64,000 nucleotides of DNA, from assembly GCF_019656335.1 (NCBI RefSeq), contig NZ_BPLZ01000014.1, positions 1 to 64,000 of the forward strand, given 5' to 3'. Positions 22,553-33,232 of the stretch are shown here, piece by piece (positions within the stretch are counted from its first letter, which is position 1; each line of letters starts with the position of its first letter). The DNA comes from Pseudomonas sp. NCCP-436. Its GTDB lineage: Bacteria > Pseudomonadota > Gammaproteobacteria > Pseudomonadales > Pseudomonadaceae. Below the pieces are notes generated by a model that worked only from the letters and a program-made list of their open reading frames with translations, was not told the DNA's origin and made no database searches. Both the position numbers and the translations under genes were made by a program.

Positions 22553-24484
22553 CTACTGGTCGTCGAAGTAACGTTCGTTCCAGGCCACCAGCGGGTGCGG
22601 TGCGCCCAGTTTCTGACCATAGATCACCGAGTAGGACAGCACGTTCTGCACGTATTGGCGGGTTTCATCGAAGGGAATGTTTTCCACCCACACGTCATAG
22701 CTCAGGTGATTGGCCCCGCGCAGCCACTGGCGTACCCGCCCGGGGCCGGCGTTGTAGGCGGCCGAGGCGAGTACCCGGTTGCCGTTGAACTGGCCATAGA
22801 CCTGGCTCAGGTAGGCTGCGCCAAGCTGGATGTTGATGTCCGGATTCAGTGCCTGCTGCGGTGAGGTCAGGGGTATGCCGAACTTGCGCGCGGTTTCCTT
22901 GGCCGTTGCCGGCATCAGTTGCATCAGGCCCATGGCGCCGACGTGAGAGCGGGCGTCGGCCATGAAGGCGCTTTCCTGGCGGGTGATGGCGAACACCCAG
23001 CTCGAGTGCAGGTCGCGGCGTCTGGCTTCGCGGACCAGTTCGTCGCGATGGGCCATGGGGAAGCGCACGTCCAGATCGTCCCAGTACTGGGCCTGGCTGA
23101 TGGTGCGGATGGCCGGGAAATACCATTCCATTTCGTAGGCCAGGCGCGCCTGTGCCACTAGTTCGTCACGGCTGAACAGACGGCTGACGTGATACCACTC
23201 GCGACGACCGTCGACGATCTGGCCGCGAGCATGAAACTCCATGGCCCGCTTGATGCCGGCGGTGTTGCGCACTTTCTGCACGACCTTCGGGTCGAGTGCC
23301 AGTGGCTTGTGGTTGAGCTGGTAGGGTGCCTTGACCTGGTCGGCCGCCATAAAGCCGTAGAAATCACGTTCATTGGCCAGGGCCTGGTAAAGAGCGAGTG
23401 GCTGCTGGCTGTTGGGCTGGGCCAACTGCAGGCTGCGTGCGTTCCAGTAGCGCCAGCGGCTGGTGCTGGCCAGTTCGGCCGGCATGCGCTGGGTCAGCTG
23501 GTAGGCTTCGTCCCAGCGGCCGTGGCGTAGCAGCAGGCGGGCGCGCCATTCACTGACGGTGTTGTCACGCAGCTGCGGATCGTACTGAGTCATTACCTGC
23601 AGGCCGCGCAGGTCAAAGCGTTGTGCTAGGCGCAGGCCGATCTGCCGGGCTATGGCCAGCTTTTCTTCTTCGGAGAACTGCAGGCGCTTGGCATAGCCCT
23701 CAAGCAGAGCCAGTGCGTCCTCGGGATTCTGCCGCGCCAGACGACGCAGGCCGAGACCGACCACATCGGCCATGGCCGCATCGGCAGGAGCGAAGCGTGC
23801 CGTGTCCTTCAGAAGCAGCGGCTTCTGCGCCACTTCGACCAGCAGGCGGCCGCGCTCGCCCAGGGTCGGCATGCCCTTGATCAGGAAGTTGGCCAGGCCG
23901 TAGTTGCCGCTTTCCACCGCCAGTCTGGTGCGTTGCCAGCGCAACTGCTCGGTGAGCCCGCCTTCGGCGGCCCAGCGCTCGAACAGCGGATCACAGGCAT
24001 TGGGCTGAGACTTGCCCACCAGCCAGAGCTTCTTGGCGGTGGCGTGAGCCTCGGCGGCGGGCCGCTGGTTCATCTGATACTGGCCGTAAAGGCAGTCCAG
24101 TTCGGTGAAATTCAGAGCTGGGTCGTAGTGATCGAGAAACGGCTTCCAGTCGCCGCGTTCGGCCAGCATGCGCAGCCAGCGCAGCTTCATCCAGCCGATC
24201 TGCGGCAGGTCGCCATGTTCGGCGAGGAATTTCTCGACCTCGGCATTGCTGGCCGTCTTCAGGCGATTGGTCAGCTCGTCGTAGGCGAGGTAGGGCGTCA
24301 GCGGGTAGTCGCGCAGAGCGTTGGCATAGCGCTGGTAAGGGGCACTGTCGCCTTTGGCCAGGGCACGTTTGGCCTCGTCGTAATACAGGCGCTGTTGTGC
24401 CAGGCTGGCGGCTTCAGCGCTGGCCAGGCCGGCGCTGGTGGTGAATATCAGGCAGGAGAGAACAGAAAAAAGACGACCGCGCAT
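22553..24484 (-). CDS. slt: Soluble lytic murein transglycosylase
   Basis: 643 residues with a signal peptide (VLSCLIFTTSAGLASAEA). A long helical superhelix (about 25-450) is followed by a C-type lysozyme-like domain with the catalytic Glu in VFAITRQESAFMADARS (around residue 500), then GAMGLMQLMPATA and AAYNAGPGRVRQWL. It cleaves peptidoglycan to 1,6-anhydro-muropeptides in the periplasm, the substrates later processed by NagZ (39675). The length is normal for Slt70. It corresponds to PA3020 by context. Confidence 0.94.
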   Translation of the reverse strand: MRGRLFSVLSCLIFTTSAGLASAEAASLAQQRLYYDEAKRALAKGDSAPYQRYANALRDYPLTPYLAYDELTNRLKTASNAEVEKFLAEHGDLPQIGWMKLRWLRMLAERGDWKPFLDHYDPALNFTELDCLYGQYQMNQRPAAEAHATAKKLWLVGKSQPNACDPLFERWAAEGGLTEQLRWQRTRLAVESGNYGLANFLIKGMPTLGERGRLLVEVAQKPLLLKDTARFAPADAAMADVVGLGLRRLARQNPEDALALLEGYAKRLQFSEEEKLAIARQIGLRLAQRFDLRGLQVMTQYDPQLRDNTVSEWRARLLLRHGRWDEAYQLTQRMPAELASTSRWRYWNARSLQLAQPNSQQPLALYQALANERDFYGFMAADQVKAPYQLNHKPLALDPKVVQKVRNTAGIKRAMEFHARGQIVDGRREWYHVSRLFSRDELVAQARLAYEMEWYFPAIRTISQAQYWDDLDVRFPMAHRDELVREARRRDLHSSWVFAITRQESAFMADARSHVGAMGLMQLMPATAKETARKFGIPLTSPQQALNPDINIQLGAAYLSQVYGQFNGNRVLASAAYNAGPGRVRQWLRGANHLSYDVWVENIPFDETRQYVQNVLSYSVIYGQKLGAPHPLVAWNERYFDDQ

Positions 24485-24683
24485 GGCATTTCCAGGATGC
24501 TGAGAGTGGGGCCGCAGGTTCCGTCCTGCGACATGTCCCTAGCTTAGCGTTTCGACGGGGTGCGGTGAATGCCGCCGGGCGGGGTGGACACATATGGCAA
24601 ACAAGCGGAGCGGCATTCGCTGGAGGCGGCGCGGGCTGCGCGCAACTCGGGTAGAATGCGCCCCCTGTTTCCGGAGGTGCCCC

Positions 24684-26603
24684 ATGACACTGCTGAAGTT
24701 TGCCGACGTATCCCTCGCCTATGGCGCCATGCCCTTGCTCGATGGTGTCTCCTGGCAGATCGCTCGGGGCGAGCGGGTATGCATCATCGGTCGCAACGGT
24801 ACAGGCAAATCGAGCATGTTGCGCCTGGTCAAGGGAGACCAGATGCCCGATGACGGCGAAATCTGGCGGGCCCCGGGGCTGAAGATCGGCGAGCTGCCGC
24901 AGGAACTGCCGCGTGCTGATGATCGCACGGTGTTCGATGTGGTGGCCGAGGGGCTGGCCGGGGTCGGCGAGCTGCTGGCGCGCTATCACCACCTGGCGCA
25001 GCACATCCGGGGTGACGACGATCTGGAACAGCTTACCCGCGTGCAGCAGGAGCTGGAGGCGAAGGACGGTTGGCGCCTGCAGCAGCTGGTGGAAAGCACT
25101 CTGAGCCGCCTGCAGCTGCCGGCCGACAAGACCCTGGCCGAACTTTCCGGCGGCTGGCGTCGTCGGGTGCTGCTGGCCCAGGCGCTGGTCAGCGAGCCGG
25201 ATCTGCTGCTGCTTGATGAGCCAACCAACCATCTGGATATTGGTGCCATCGCTTGGCTGGAGGAAGCGCTGCGCGACTTCACCGGTGCGGTACTGTTCAT
25301 CACCCACGACCGTGCCTTTCTGCAGGGGCTGGCCACGCGCATCCTTGAGCTGGATCGCGGTGGGCTGATCGACTGGAGTGGCGACTATGCCAGTTTCCTG
25401 GTGCACAAGGAGCAACAACTGGCAGCGGAAGAAAGCGCCAATGCCCTGTTCGACAAGCGGCTGGCTCAGGAGGAGGTATGGATTCGCCAGGGTATCAAGG
25501 CGCGCCGTACCCGTAACGAAGGGCGCGTGAGGGCGCTCAAGGCAATGCGTGCTGAGCGTGCCGAGAGGCGTGAGCGACAGGGCAAGACGAACCTGCAGAT
25601 CGAGGCGGCGGACAAGTCCGGCAAGCAGGTGATAGTGGCAGAAAATGTCAGTTTTGCGCACGCTGGGGGAGTTCCACTGGTGCGCGACTTCTCCCTGGTG
25701 CTGCAGCGTGGTGACCGCATCGGCCTGCTCGGCGCCAATGGCAGCGGCAAGACCACGCTGCTCAAGCTGCTGCTGGGCGAGCTGCAACCTTCTGCTGGCA
25801 CGATAGTGGCAGGGACGAAGCTGGAGGTTGCCTACTTCGACCAGTTGCGTCACCAACTGGAGCCGGAAAAGACCGTTATCGACAATCTTGCCGAAGGCCG
25901 CGATTTCATCCTGATCAATGGCCAGAGTCGGCATGTGCTCAGCTACCTGGGAGATTTCCTGTTCAGTCCGCAGCGGGCGCGAACGCCGGTCAAGGCGCTG
26001 TCCGGGGGGGAGCGGGCGCGTCTGTTGCTGGCCAAACTGTTCAGCAAGCCAGCCAACCTGCTGGTGCTGGATGAGCCGACCAACGATCTGGACGTGGAAA
26101 CTCTGGAGCTGCTTGAGGAAGTGATGTTGGGCTTCCCGGGAACCGTGCTGATGGTCAGCCACGATCGGGCGTTCCTCGACAACGTGGTTACCAGCACCCT
26201 GGTATTCGAGGGTGAAGGGCGGGTGCGCGAGTATGTCGGCGGCTATCAGGACTGGCTGCGTCAAGGTGGTTCGCCGCGTCTTTTGGGCGTTGGCGAAAGT
26301 CGTTCGGTCAAGGCCGAGGCGGCTGTTGTCGCGCCGCAGCCGGTGGCAGTCGCCGTGGCGGCGCCTGCAGCGGCCGAGCCGGCGAAGAAGAAGCTGAGCT
26401 ACAAGCTGCAGCGTGAACTGGAAGCCATTCCAGAGCAGATCGATGCTCTGGAGCAGGAACTGGCCGGGCTGCAGGCGCAGATCGCCGATCCGGCCTTCTA
26501 TCAGCAGGCGGTGCAGGTAACCTCGCAGGTATTGGCGCGTTTCGAGAGTCTCCAGGCGGAACTGGATCGGCTGCTCGAGCGTTGGGCAGAACTGGAAGCC
26601 TGA
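24684..26603 (+). CDS. uup: ABC-F ATPase Uup
   Basis: 639 residues from ATG 24684 (CCGGAGG upstream). Two ABC domains: Walker A GRNGTGKSS near residue 37 and GANGSGKTT near 350, with signatures LSGGWRRR and LSGGERARL and Walker B motifs LLLLDEPTNHLDI and LLVLDEPTNDLDV. There are no membrane segments. The C-terminus (about 565-639) is an alanine-rich linker and a coiled coil (LEQELAGLQAQIAD), as in Uup. ABC-F proteins act on the ribosome; Uup is also linked to transposon excision and replication repair. Confidence 0.93.
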   Translation: MTLLKFADVSLAYGAMPLLDGVSWQIARGERVCIIGRNGTGKSSMLRLVKGDQMPDDGEIWRAPGLKIGELPQELPRADDRTVFDVVAEGLAGVGELLARYHHLAQHIRGDDDLEQLTRVQQELEAKDGWRLQQLVESTLSRLQLPADKTLAELSGGWRRRVLLAQALVSEPDLLLLDEPTNHLDIGAIAWLEEALRDFTGAVLFITHDRAFLQGLATRILELDRGGLIDWSGDYASFLVHKEQQLAAEESANALFDKRLAQEEVWIRQGIKARRTRNEGRVRALKAMRAERAERRERQGKTNLQIEAADKSGKQVIVAENVSFAHAGGVPLVRDFSLVLQRGDRIGLLGANGSGKTTLLKLLLGELQPSAGTIVAGTKLEVAYFDQLRHQLEPEKTVIDNLAEGRDFILINGQSRHVLSYLGDFLFSPQRARTPVKALSGGERARLLLAKLFSKPANLLVLDEPTNDLDVETLELLEEVMLGFPGTVLMVSHDRAFLDNVVTSTLVFEGEGRVREYVGGYQDWLRQGGSPRLLGVGESRSVKAEAAVVAPQPVAVAVAAPAAAEPAKKKLSYKLQRELEAIPEQIDALEQELAGLQAQIADPAFYQQAVQVTSQVLARFESLQAELDRLLERWAELEA

Positions 26604-26676
26604 GCAGGGCCACCCTGGATCGATGCATGCCGTGACGGTGTGTCAACGGGGAAGGCCCTGACGGGCGGAGAACCGC

Positions 26677-27363
26677 ATGAGCATCGAGTACCGCATTACT
26701 CTCGACGACAACCATCAGTTCAGTTACCGGATCGAACTCAACCGCGAGTACGATCCGCAATTGGCGGAACAGGCGCCGGCATGGACCCGGCTAGGGCATC
26801 AGCAATGCAGCAACTGTCCGCTCAATCGCGAGCAGTTCAGCCATTGTCCGGCAGCGGTCGACCTGCATAGGGTGGTCGAGGATTTTCGTGGCCTGCCGGC
26901 TTTCAAGAAGGCCAGTGTCTGGGTGCGCACGCCCGAACGTGAATACACCAAGATCCTGGGCGTGGAAGAGGGGCTGCGGGCGCTGCTCGGGGTTATCATG
27001 GCCACCAGCGCCTGCCCTCTGCTGGGGCGCCTGCGACCGATGGCTCAGCATCATCTGCCGTTTGCCAATACTCAGGAGTTCATCCTGCGAGCAGTGTCGT
27101 TGTACCTCGCCCGGCAGTATTTCAACATGCGTGAAGGGCGCTGGGCCGACTGGGAGCTGAAGGGACTGGTGCGTCTGTTCCTGCAGCTCAAGCTGGTCAA
27201 CCAGGCCTTCTGGCAGCGCATTCACGATACCTGTGAAGGCGACTCCAATCTCAAGGCATTCCTGACCTTCTTCTCTCTGTCCTCAAGCATGACGGTATCG
27301 CTGGAGACGCAGTTGCAGAAGATCCGTCCTCTGGTGATGAGCTCCGGTGACGCTTTCGAGTGA
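26677..27363 (+). CDS. Conserved hypothetical protein with a Cys cluster
   Basis: 228 residues. A beta-rich N-terminus (IEYRITLDDNHQFSYRIELN) is followed by QQCSNCPLNREQFSHCPAAV, three cysteines suited to bind a metal or Fe-S cluster, with a fourth in SACPLLG. The rest is helical (LVRLFLQLKLVNQAFWQRIH). The gene is conserved at this place in Pseudomonas (PA3018 region) but I know no function. It follows uup by 73 bases. Confidence 0.8.
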   Translation: MSIEYRITLDDNHQFSYRIELNREYDPQLAEQAPAWTRLGHQQCSNCPLNREQFSHCPAAVDLHRVVEDFRGLPAFKKASVWVRTPEREYTKILGVEEGLRALLGVIMATSACPLLGRLRPMAQHHLPFANTQEFILRAVSLYLARQYFNMREGRWADWELKGLVRLFLQLKLVNQAFWQRIHDTCEGDSNLKAFLTFFSLSSSMTVSLETQLQKIRPLVMSSGDAFE

Positions 27364-27405
27364 AGCGTCGCCGGAAGGTGCGCACGGAGACGGTCTGAAA
27401 AGGTC

Positions 27406-27852
27406 TTAAGCCTTCTCGGTTTTCTTCAGGCGCACTGCCAGTACATCGCAGGGTGCGCCGTGCAGCACGTCGTTGGCGGTGGAGCCGAGCAGCAGGGCGA
27501 GGCCGTGGCGGCCGTGGCTGCCGACCACGATCAGATCGCAGTCCTGCTCTGCGGCCAGGCGGTGGATTTCCTGGCGCGGCTGGCCGTAGGCCAGATGAAG
27601 CTGATCGGCACTCAGTTCCGGGTACTTGCCGGTAAAGTTGTTCAGACGCTCGCGGGCTTGCTCGAACTGCTGCTGCTGAAGCATTGACAGGTCCATCGGA
27701 ACGTCGCCGCCGAACGCCATGGCCATCGGCTCGACGATGTGCACCAGAGACAGTTTCGCACCACTGGCCAGGGCCAGCGTGTGTGCGCGAACCACTACGG
27801 GGTCGCACTCCTCGGTCAGGTCGACGGCGACCAGAATGTGCTGATAGGGCAT
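27406..27852 (-). CDS. Universal stress protein, UspA family
   Basis: 148 residues from ATG 27852 (GAGGAGA upstream). It begins YQHILVAVDLTEEC, with the nucleotide-binding Asp. GSHGRHGLALLLGSTANDVL fits the G-x2-G-x9-G-[ST] ATP-binding pattern of the ATP-binding Usp subgroup. Cytoplasmic stress-response role. Corresponds to PA3017 by context. Confidence 0.92.
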   Translation of the reverse strand: MPYQHILVAVDLTEECDPVVVRAHTLALASGAKLSLVHIVEPMAMAFGGDVPMDLSMLQQQQFEQARERLNNFTGKYPELSADQLHLAYGQPRQEIHRLAAEQDCDLIVVGSHGRHGLALLLGSTANDVLHGAPCDVLAVRLKKTEKA

Positions 27853-27952
27853 GGTTGGATTCTCCTCGGTTGGTAAGGCGTCTGTAGGCAAGTATGGATC
27901 CGTGGCACCGGTTACGGGGGGGCGTTTGTCGCAAAACACCGTAGCAGGAGTG

Positions 27953-28774
27953 TCACAACTGCCGGGCAGCATACTGGGCGGATACGTCTTCAAGCCCCTC
28001 AATGATGCTGTCGGAATACTTGCTGATCAGAAAGGGCACGCTGTTTTCGTTGTAATTGCGCAGTGATTTTTCGATGTAGCGCCACTTGGTGGTGATGTTC
28101 TGCAGTGCCGAGCTGATCTGTGGCGTGTTCTGCGGAGCGTTGGCCAGTTTGTCGAGACGGCTGGCGAACTGGCCGGCCAGTTCGTCGAGCGCGCGCTCTT
28201 CGCCACCACCGAAGAAGCTGTTGCCAATCGAGGCGCTGCGCGAAGCGTAATCGGCGGCCATACCCTGCATCAGCAGGCTCTGTTCCCGGCTTACCTGAGT
28301 CAGGGGAGGAACAGCCTCGCCGCTGTCCTGCTGGATCTGTTGATAGAGCTGTTGGCTGAGCTGCATCAATTTCTGGTTGGTCTCGGCCAGATCCGCCACC
28401 GGCTGCAGTTCCGTGTAGCCCTGGTTGCGCATTGCCTCCATCAATTTCAGCAGGCCCTGCCGGTAGCGCTGCCAGCCAGCTAGCAGTTGGGTCTGCAGCT
28501 CGGTACTGGCATGACCGGGCATCTGCCCCAGGCGCTCAAGGTTGTTCTGGCCTTCCTGCAGGGCATCACTAATCTGGCGGGCATAGCGCTGGTCGCCTTC
28601 CATACTGTTGTACATGTAGAAATCACCCAGGCTTCTCTGCAGCGCCAGGCGCATTTGGTGCAGGTGCAGCAGGTCGTCGGCCGGGGAGGCCTGGGGCAGG
28701 GTCGGGTAGAAGAAAGCGAAAAGGAAAACGAGCAGAGCGCTCAGGGGAAGGACAAGCGAACGGCGGTTCGACAT
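27953..28774 (-). CDS. Exported helical protein of unknown function
   Basis: 273 residues from ATG 28774 (GGAG upstream; the longer frame to 28939 is not protein-like). Residues 5-30 form a signal peptide or anchor (LVLPLSALLVFLFAFFYP). The rest is almost all alpha-helix and rich in Gln, with coiled-coil-like stretches such as NQKLMQLSQQLYQQIQQ. I recognise no domain. It probably sits in the periplasm or on the inner membrane. Confidence 0.78.
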   Translation of the reverse strand: MSNRRSLVLPLSALLVFLFAFFYPTLPQASPADDLLHLHQMRLALQRSLGDFYMYNSMEGDQRYARQISDALQEGQNNLERLGQMPGHASTELQTQLLAGWQRYRQGLLKLMEAMRNQGYTELQPVADLAETNQKLMQLSQQLYQQIQQDSGEAVPPLTQVSREQSLLMQGMAADYASRSASIGNSFFGGGEERALDELAGQFASRLDKLANAPQNTPQISSALQNITTKWRYIEKSLRNYNENSVPFLISKYSDSIIEGLEDVSAQYAARQL

Positions 28775-29055
28775 GGGCGACTCCGTATGGCCCATCGAGG
28801 GGCTCGAATTGTTGTTGTATTGATCTCGGTTGGCATTGATCCAGCCGAAATTGCTCCGACTGTACCCGCCGTTTTGCGTTTTGGCTAGATTTCGTGTTAT
28901 TGCAATTATCGCCGCCAAAATCTGCTTTTTGTCTGACAATCGGCACAGTTTCTTGAGATTTCGTCCGTGCTTGAGCAGCTGTGAAGTTGGCTGACAGGTT
29001 ACGCAAGGCTAATTGACAAGTGCCGGCTTTTGATTGATGGTGTGCACACCCAAAT

Positions 29056-29069
29056 CAAACGGGCGTATG
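29056..29069 (+). promoter_or_regulatory. Possible PsrA site upstream of fadBA
   Basis: CAAAC-gggc-GTATG resembles the PsrA operator pattern [CG]AAAC-N4-GTTT[GC] with mismatches in the right arm. It lies 160 bases before fadB in the 456-base gap 28775-29230, which otherwise has no gene. PsrA control of fadBA is known in P. aeruginosa; this exact site is a guess. Confidence 0.35.
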
Positions 29070-29230
29070 AATTGAGCGTTTGCCTGGTCAGGCACGCTAT
29101 TACAGCCCGAACATCGCGTCGGCGGGTGTGTCGTACCGATAGGGGCTATGCTCGTCGGCAGCGCCATGAGCTGGCCTTGCGGTTGGCTCCGATGTGTACT
29201 GTTCAGCTTCCATACCGTGGAGATCAGTTG

Positions 29231-31378
29231 ATGATTTACGAAGGTAAAGCCATCACGGTTAAGGCTCTTGAGAGCGGCATCGTCGAATTGAATTTCGACC
29301 TCAAGGGTGAGTCCGTCAACAAGTTCAACCGTCTTACCCTCAATGAGCTGCGTGCTGCTGTCGATGCAATCAAGGCCGACGGTTCCATCAAGGGCGTGAT
29401 TGTCACCAGTGGCAAGGACGTGTTCATCGTCGGTGCCGATATCACCGAGTTCGTCGACAACTTCAAGCTGCCCGACGAAGAGCTGGTCGCTGCCAACCTG
29501 GAAGCCAATAAGATCTTCAACGACTTCGAAGACCTGCCGGTACCGACCGTGGTCGCCATCAACGGTATCGCCCTGGGCGGCGGTCTGGAAATGTGTCTGG
29601 CCGCCGACTACCGTGTGGCCAGCGAGAGCGCCAGGATCGGCCTGCCGGAGGTCAAGCTGGGCATTTACCCGGGCTTTGGCGGTACCGTGCGCCTGCCGCG
29701 CGTGATCGGCGCCGACAACGCTGTCGAGTGGATTGCCTCCGGCAAGGAAAACAAGGCCGAGGACGCCCTGAAAGTGGGTGCCGTGGATGCTGTCGTAGCG
29801 CCGGCCAAACTGCAGGAAGCCGCACTGGATCTGGTCAAGCGCGCCATTGCCGGCGAGCTGGATTACAAGGCCAAGCGTCAGCCCAAGCTGGAGAAACTCA
29901 AGCTCAACGCCATTGAGCAGATGATGTGCTTCGAGACCGCCAAGGGTTTTGTCGCCGGTCAGGCCGGCCCGAACTACCCGGCTCCGGTCGAGGCCATCAA
30001 GACCATCCAGAAGGCCGCCAGCCAGGGGCGTGACAAGGCGCTGGAGATCGAGGCCGCCGGCTTCGTCAAACTGGCCAAGACTTCGGTTGCCGAAAGCCTG
30101 ATCGGCCTGTTCCTCAACGATCAGGAACTGAAGAAAAAGGCCAAGAAGCACGATGAAATCGCCCGCGACGTGAAGCTGGCTGCCGTGCTGGGCGCCGGTA
30201 TCATGGGTGGCGGTATCGCCTACCAGTCCGCTTCCAAGGGCACTCCGATCTTGATGAAGGATATCCGTGAAGAGGGTATCCAGATGGGTCTGAATGAGGC
30301 CTCCAAGCTGCTCGGCAAGCGCGTCGAGAAGGGCCGCATGACCCCGGCCAAGATGGCCGAGGCGCTGAACGCGATCCGTCCGACCATGAGCTACGGCGAT
30401 TTCGGCAACGTCGACATCGTGGTCGAGGCGGTGGTCGAGAACCCGAAGGTCAAGCACGCCGTGCTGGCCGAGGTGGAAGGTCATGTGCGTGAGGACGCCA
30501 TCATCGCCTCCAACACCTCGACCATCTCCATTACCTACCTGGCCCAGGCGCTCAAGCGTCCGGAAAACTTCGTTGGCATGCACTTCTTCAACCCGGTGCA
30601 CATGATGCCGCTGGTCGAGGTGATCCGTGGCGAGAAGTCCAGTGACGTGGCTGTTGCCACCACCGTGGCCTACGCCAAAAAGATGGGCAAGAACCCGATC
30701 GTGGTCAACGACTGCCCTGGCTTCCTGGTCAACCGTGTGCTGTTCCCGTACTTCGGCGGCTTCGCCAAGCTGGTCAGCCTGGGGGTCGACTTCACCCGCA
30801 TTGACAAGCTGATGGAGAAGTTCGGCTGGCCCATGGGCCCTGCCTACCTGATGGACGTGGTCGGAATCGATACCGCGCACCATGCTCGTGACGTAATGGC
30901 CGAAGGCTTCCCGGAGCGCATGAAGGAAGAACGCAAGACCGCCGTCGACGTACTGTACGAGGCCAACCGCCTTGGCCAGAAGAACGGCAAGGGCTTCTAT
31001 GCCTATGAAACCGACAAGCGCGGCAAGCCGAAGAAAGTGGCCGATGCAGACATCGCCGCGATTCTGGCGCCGATCGTCTACGAGCAGCGCGAGTTCAGTG
31101 ACGAGGACATCATCAACGCGCTGATGATCCCGTTGTGCCTGGAGACTGTTCGCTGCCTGGAAGACGGTATCGTCGATTCACCGTCCGAAGCAGACATGGG
31201 CCTGATCTACGGTATTGGCTTCCCTCCCTTCCGTGGTGGTGCGCTGCGCTACATCGATTCGATTGGTGTGGCCGAGTTCGTTGCACTGGCCGACAAATAC
31301 GCTGACCTGGGCCCGCTGTACACCCCGACCGCCAAGCTTCGCGAAATGGCCGCCAACGGCCAGAAGTTCTTCGGTTAA
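29231..31378 (+). CDS. fadB: Fatty acid oxidation complex alpha subunit FadB
   Basis: 715 residues, the standard length. I start at ATG 29231 ([16 protein letters not shown]), although the frame is open upstream. Residues 1-190 are the enoyl-CoA hydratase/isomerase domain ([33 protein letters not shown]). About 310-715 are the 3-hydroxyacyl-CoA dehydrogenase, with NAD-binding [17 protein letters not shown] and the catalytic His in [14 protein letters not shown]. It forms an alpha2beta2 complex with FadA, encoded 30 bases downstream, and carries out two steps of each beta-oxidation cycle. Confidence 0.97.
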   Translation: MIYEGKAITVKALESGIVELNFDLKGESVNKFNRLTLNELRAAVDAIKADGSIKGVIVTSGKDVFIVGADITEFVDNFKLPDEELVAANLEANKIFNDFEDLPVPTVVAINGIALGGGLEMCLAADYRVASESARIGLPEVKLGIYPGFGGTVRLPRVIGADNAVEWIASGKENKAEDALKVGAVDAVVAPAKLQEAALDLVKRAIAGELDYKAKRQPKLEKLKLNAIEQMMCFETAKGFVAGQAGPNYPAPVEAIKTIQKAASQGRDKALEIEAAGFVKLAKTSVAESLIGLFLNDQELKKKAKKHDEIARDVKLAAVLGAGIMGGGIAYQSASKGTPILMKDIREEGIQMGLNEASKLLGKRVEKGRMTPAKMAEALNAIRPTMSYGDFGNVDIVVEAVVENPKVKHAVLAEVEGHVREDAIIASNTSTISITYLAQALKRPENFVGMHFFNPVHMMPLVEVIRGEKSSDVAVATTVAYAKKMGKNPIVVNDCPGFLVNRVLFPYFGGFAKLVSLGVDFTRIDKLMEKFGWPMGPAYLMDVVGIDTAHHARDVMAEGFPERMKEERKTAVDVLYEANRLGQKNGKGFYAYETDKRGKPKKVADADIAAILAPIVYEQREFSDEDIINALMIPLCLETVRCLEDGIVDSPSEADMGLIYGIGFPPFRGGALRYIDSIGVAEFVALADKYADLGPLYTPTAKLREMAANGQKFFG

Positions 31379-31393
31379 GCGTGCCACGACTAG

Positions 31394-32584
<1,191 letters not shown>

Positions 32585-32613
32585 GCGACCCCGTTTAAAC
32601 GCAAGCGGACAGA

Positions 32614-32645
32614 AACCGGGGCCCCGTGCCCCGGTTTTGCTTTTT
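32614..32645 (+). terminator. Terminator of fadBA
   Basis: AACCGGGGC (32614-32622) and GCCCCGGTT (32628-32636) form a strong stem followed by TTGCTTTTT, 30 bases after the fadA stop. Confidence 0.85.
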
Positions 32646-32671
32646 ACGGCTTTTTATTTCGGGAACCTCTC

Positions 32672-32914
32672 ATGCAGTTGCAGCCAGGACTCTATCGCCA
32701 TTACAAAGGCCCGCAGTATCGTGTATTCGGGGTGGCACGGCATTCCGAGAACGAGGAGGAGCTGGTGGTCTACCAGGCGTTGTACGGCGAGTTTGGGCTG
32801 TGGGTAAGGCCGCTGAGCATGTTCTGCGAAGAAATTGAAGTGGACGGCAAGCGTGTTCCACGCTTTGCTTTGATTCAGGCCGACGTCAGTCCCATCGGCA
32901 GTTTGGGAGGCTGA
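32672..32914 (+). CDS. DUF1653-family small protein
   Basis: 80 residues; GGGAACCT upstream of the ATG. PGLYRHYKGPQYRVFGVARH, then LVVYQALYGEFGLWVRP and the Phe/Glu-rich FCEEIEVDGKRVPRF are the pattern of DUF1653. The fold is SH3-like and the function unknown. It begins just after the fadBA terminator. Confidence 0.88.
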   Translation: MQLQPGLYRHYKGPQYRVFGVARHSENEEELVVYQALYGEFGLWVRPLSMFCEEIEVDGKRVPRFALIQADVSPIGSLGG

Positions 32915-32959
32915 TTGCGCAGCCCCTGCGCTTGACCTTCGCTTGGTCGCCACTATATA

Positions 32960-33215
32960 TAGCGGGGCCTTAGAAGCTGTTCACGATCTGTTGCGCGTCG
33001 GCGCTACTGCGTTAAGAGCAAGCTTGGACAGTGACTTGTCACTGAATGTCAGGAGGACGGCCCGAAGGGCGAGTGAAACGAGTAATGCTCATTTACCACT
33101 CGTAAACTCCACTTCCTCGCTTGTTTTTGCGGGACTGCCACCGGATTTGTATCACTCTGGCTCACGATCTCGTGAGCAGGCTCATAGGACTTCCAGTCCT
33201 CTATATTTCGCAATT
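32960..33215. repeat. Probable dispersed intergenic repeat before topA
   Basis: The 318-base gap 32915-33232 has no ORF-like sequence but holds two perfect palindromes: AGTGAC-tt-GTCACT (33030-33043) and GCTCACGA-tc-TCGTGAGC (33160-33177). The text AGCTGTTCACGATCTGTTGCG ... CACTCGTAAACTC ... GCTTGTTTTTGCGG resembles a repeat I believe recurs between genes in P. stutzeri/mendocina-type genomes. No terminal repeats or transposase are visible. Confidence 0.45.
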
Positions 33216-33232
33216 CAGGAATTTTCTGATCC

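Noticed and set aside
29009..30883. 624-residue minus-strand frame over fadB
   Set aside because: Antisense shadow of fadB, rich in His, Gly and Leu, without homology-like motifs.
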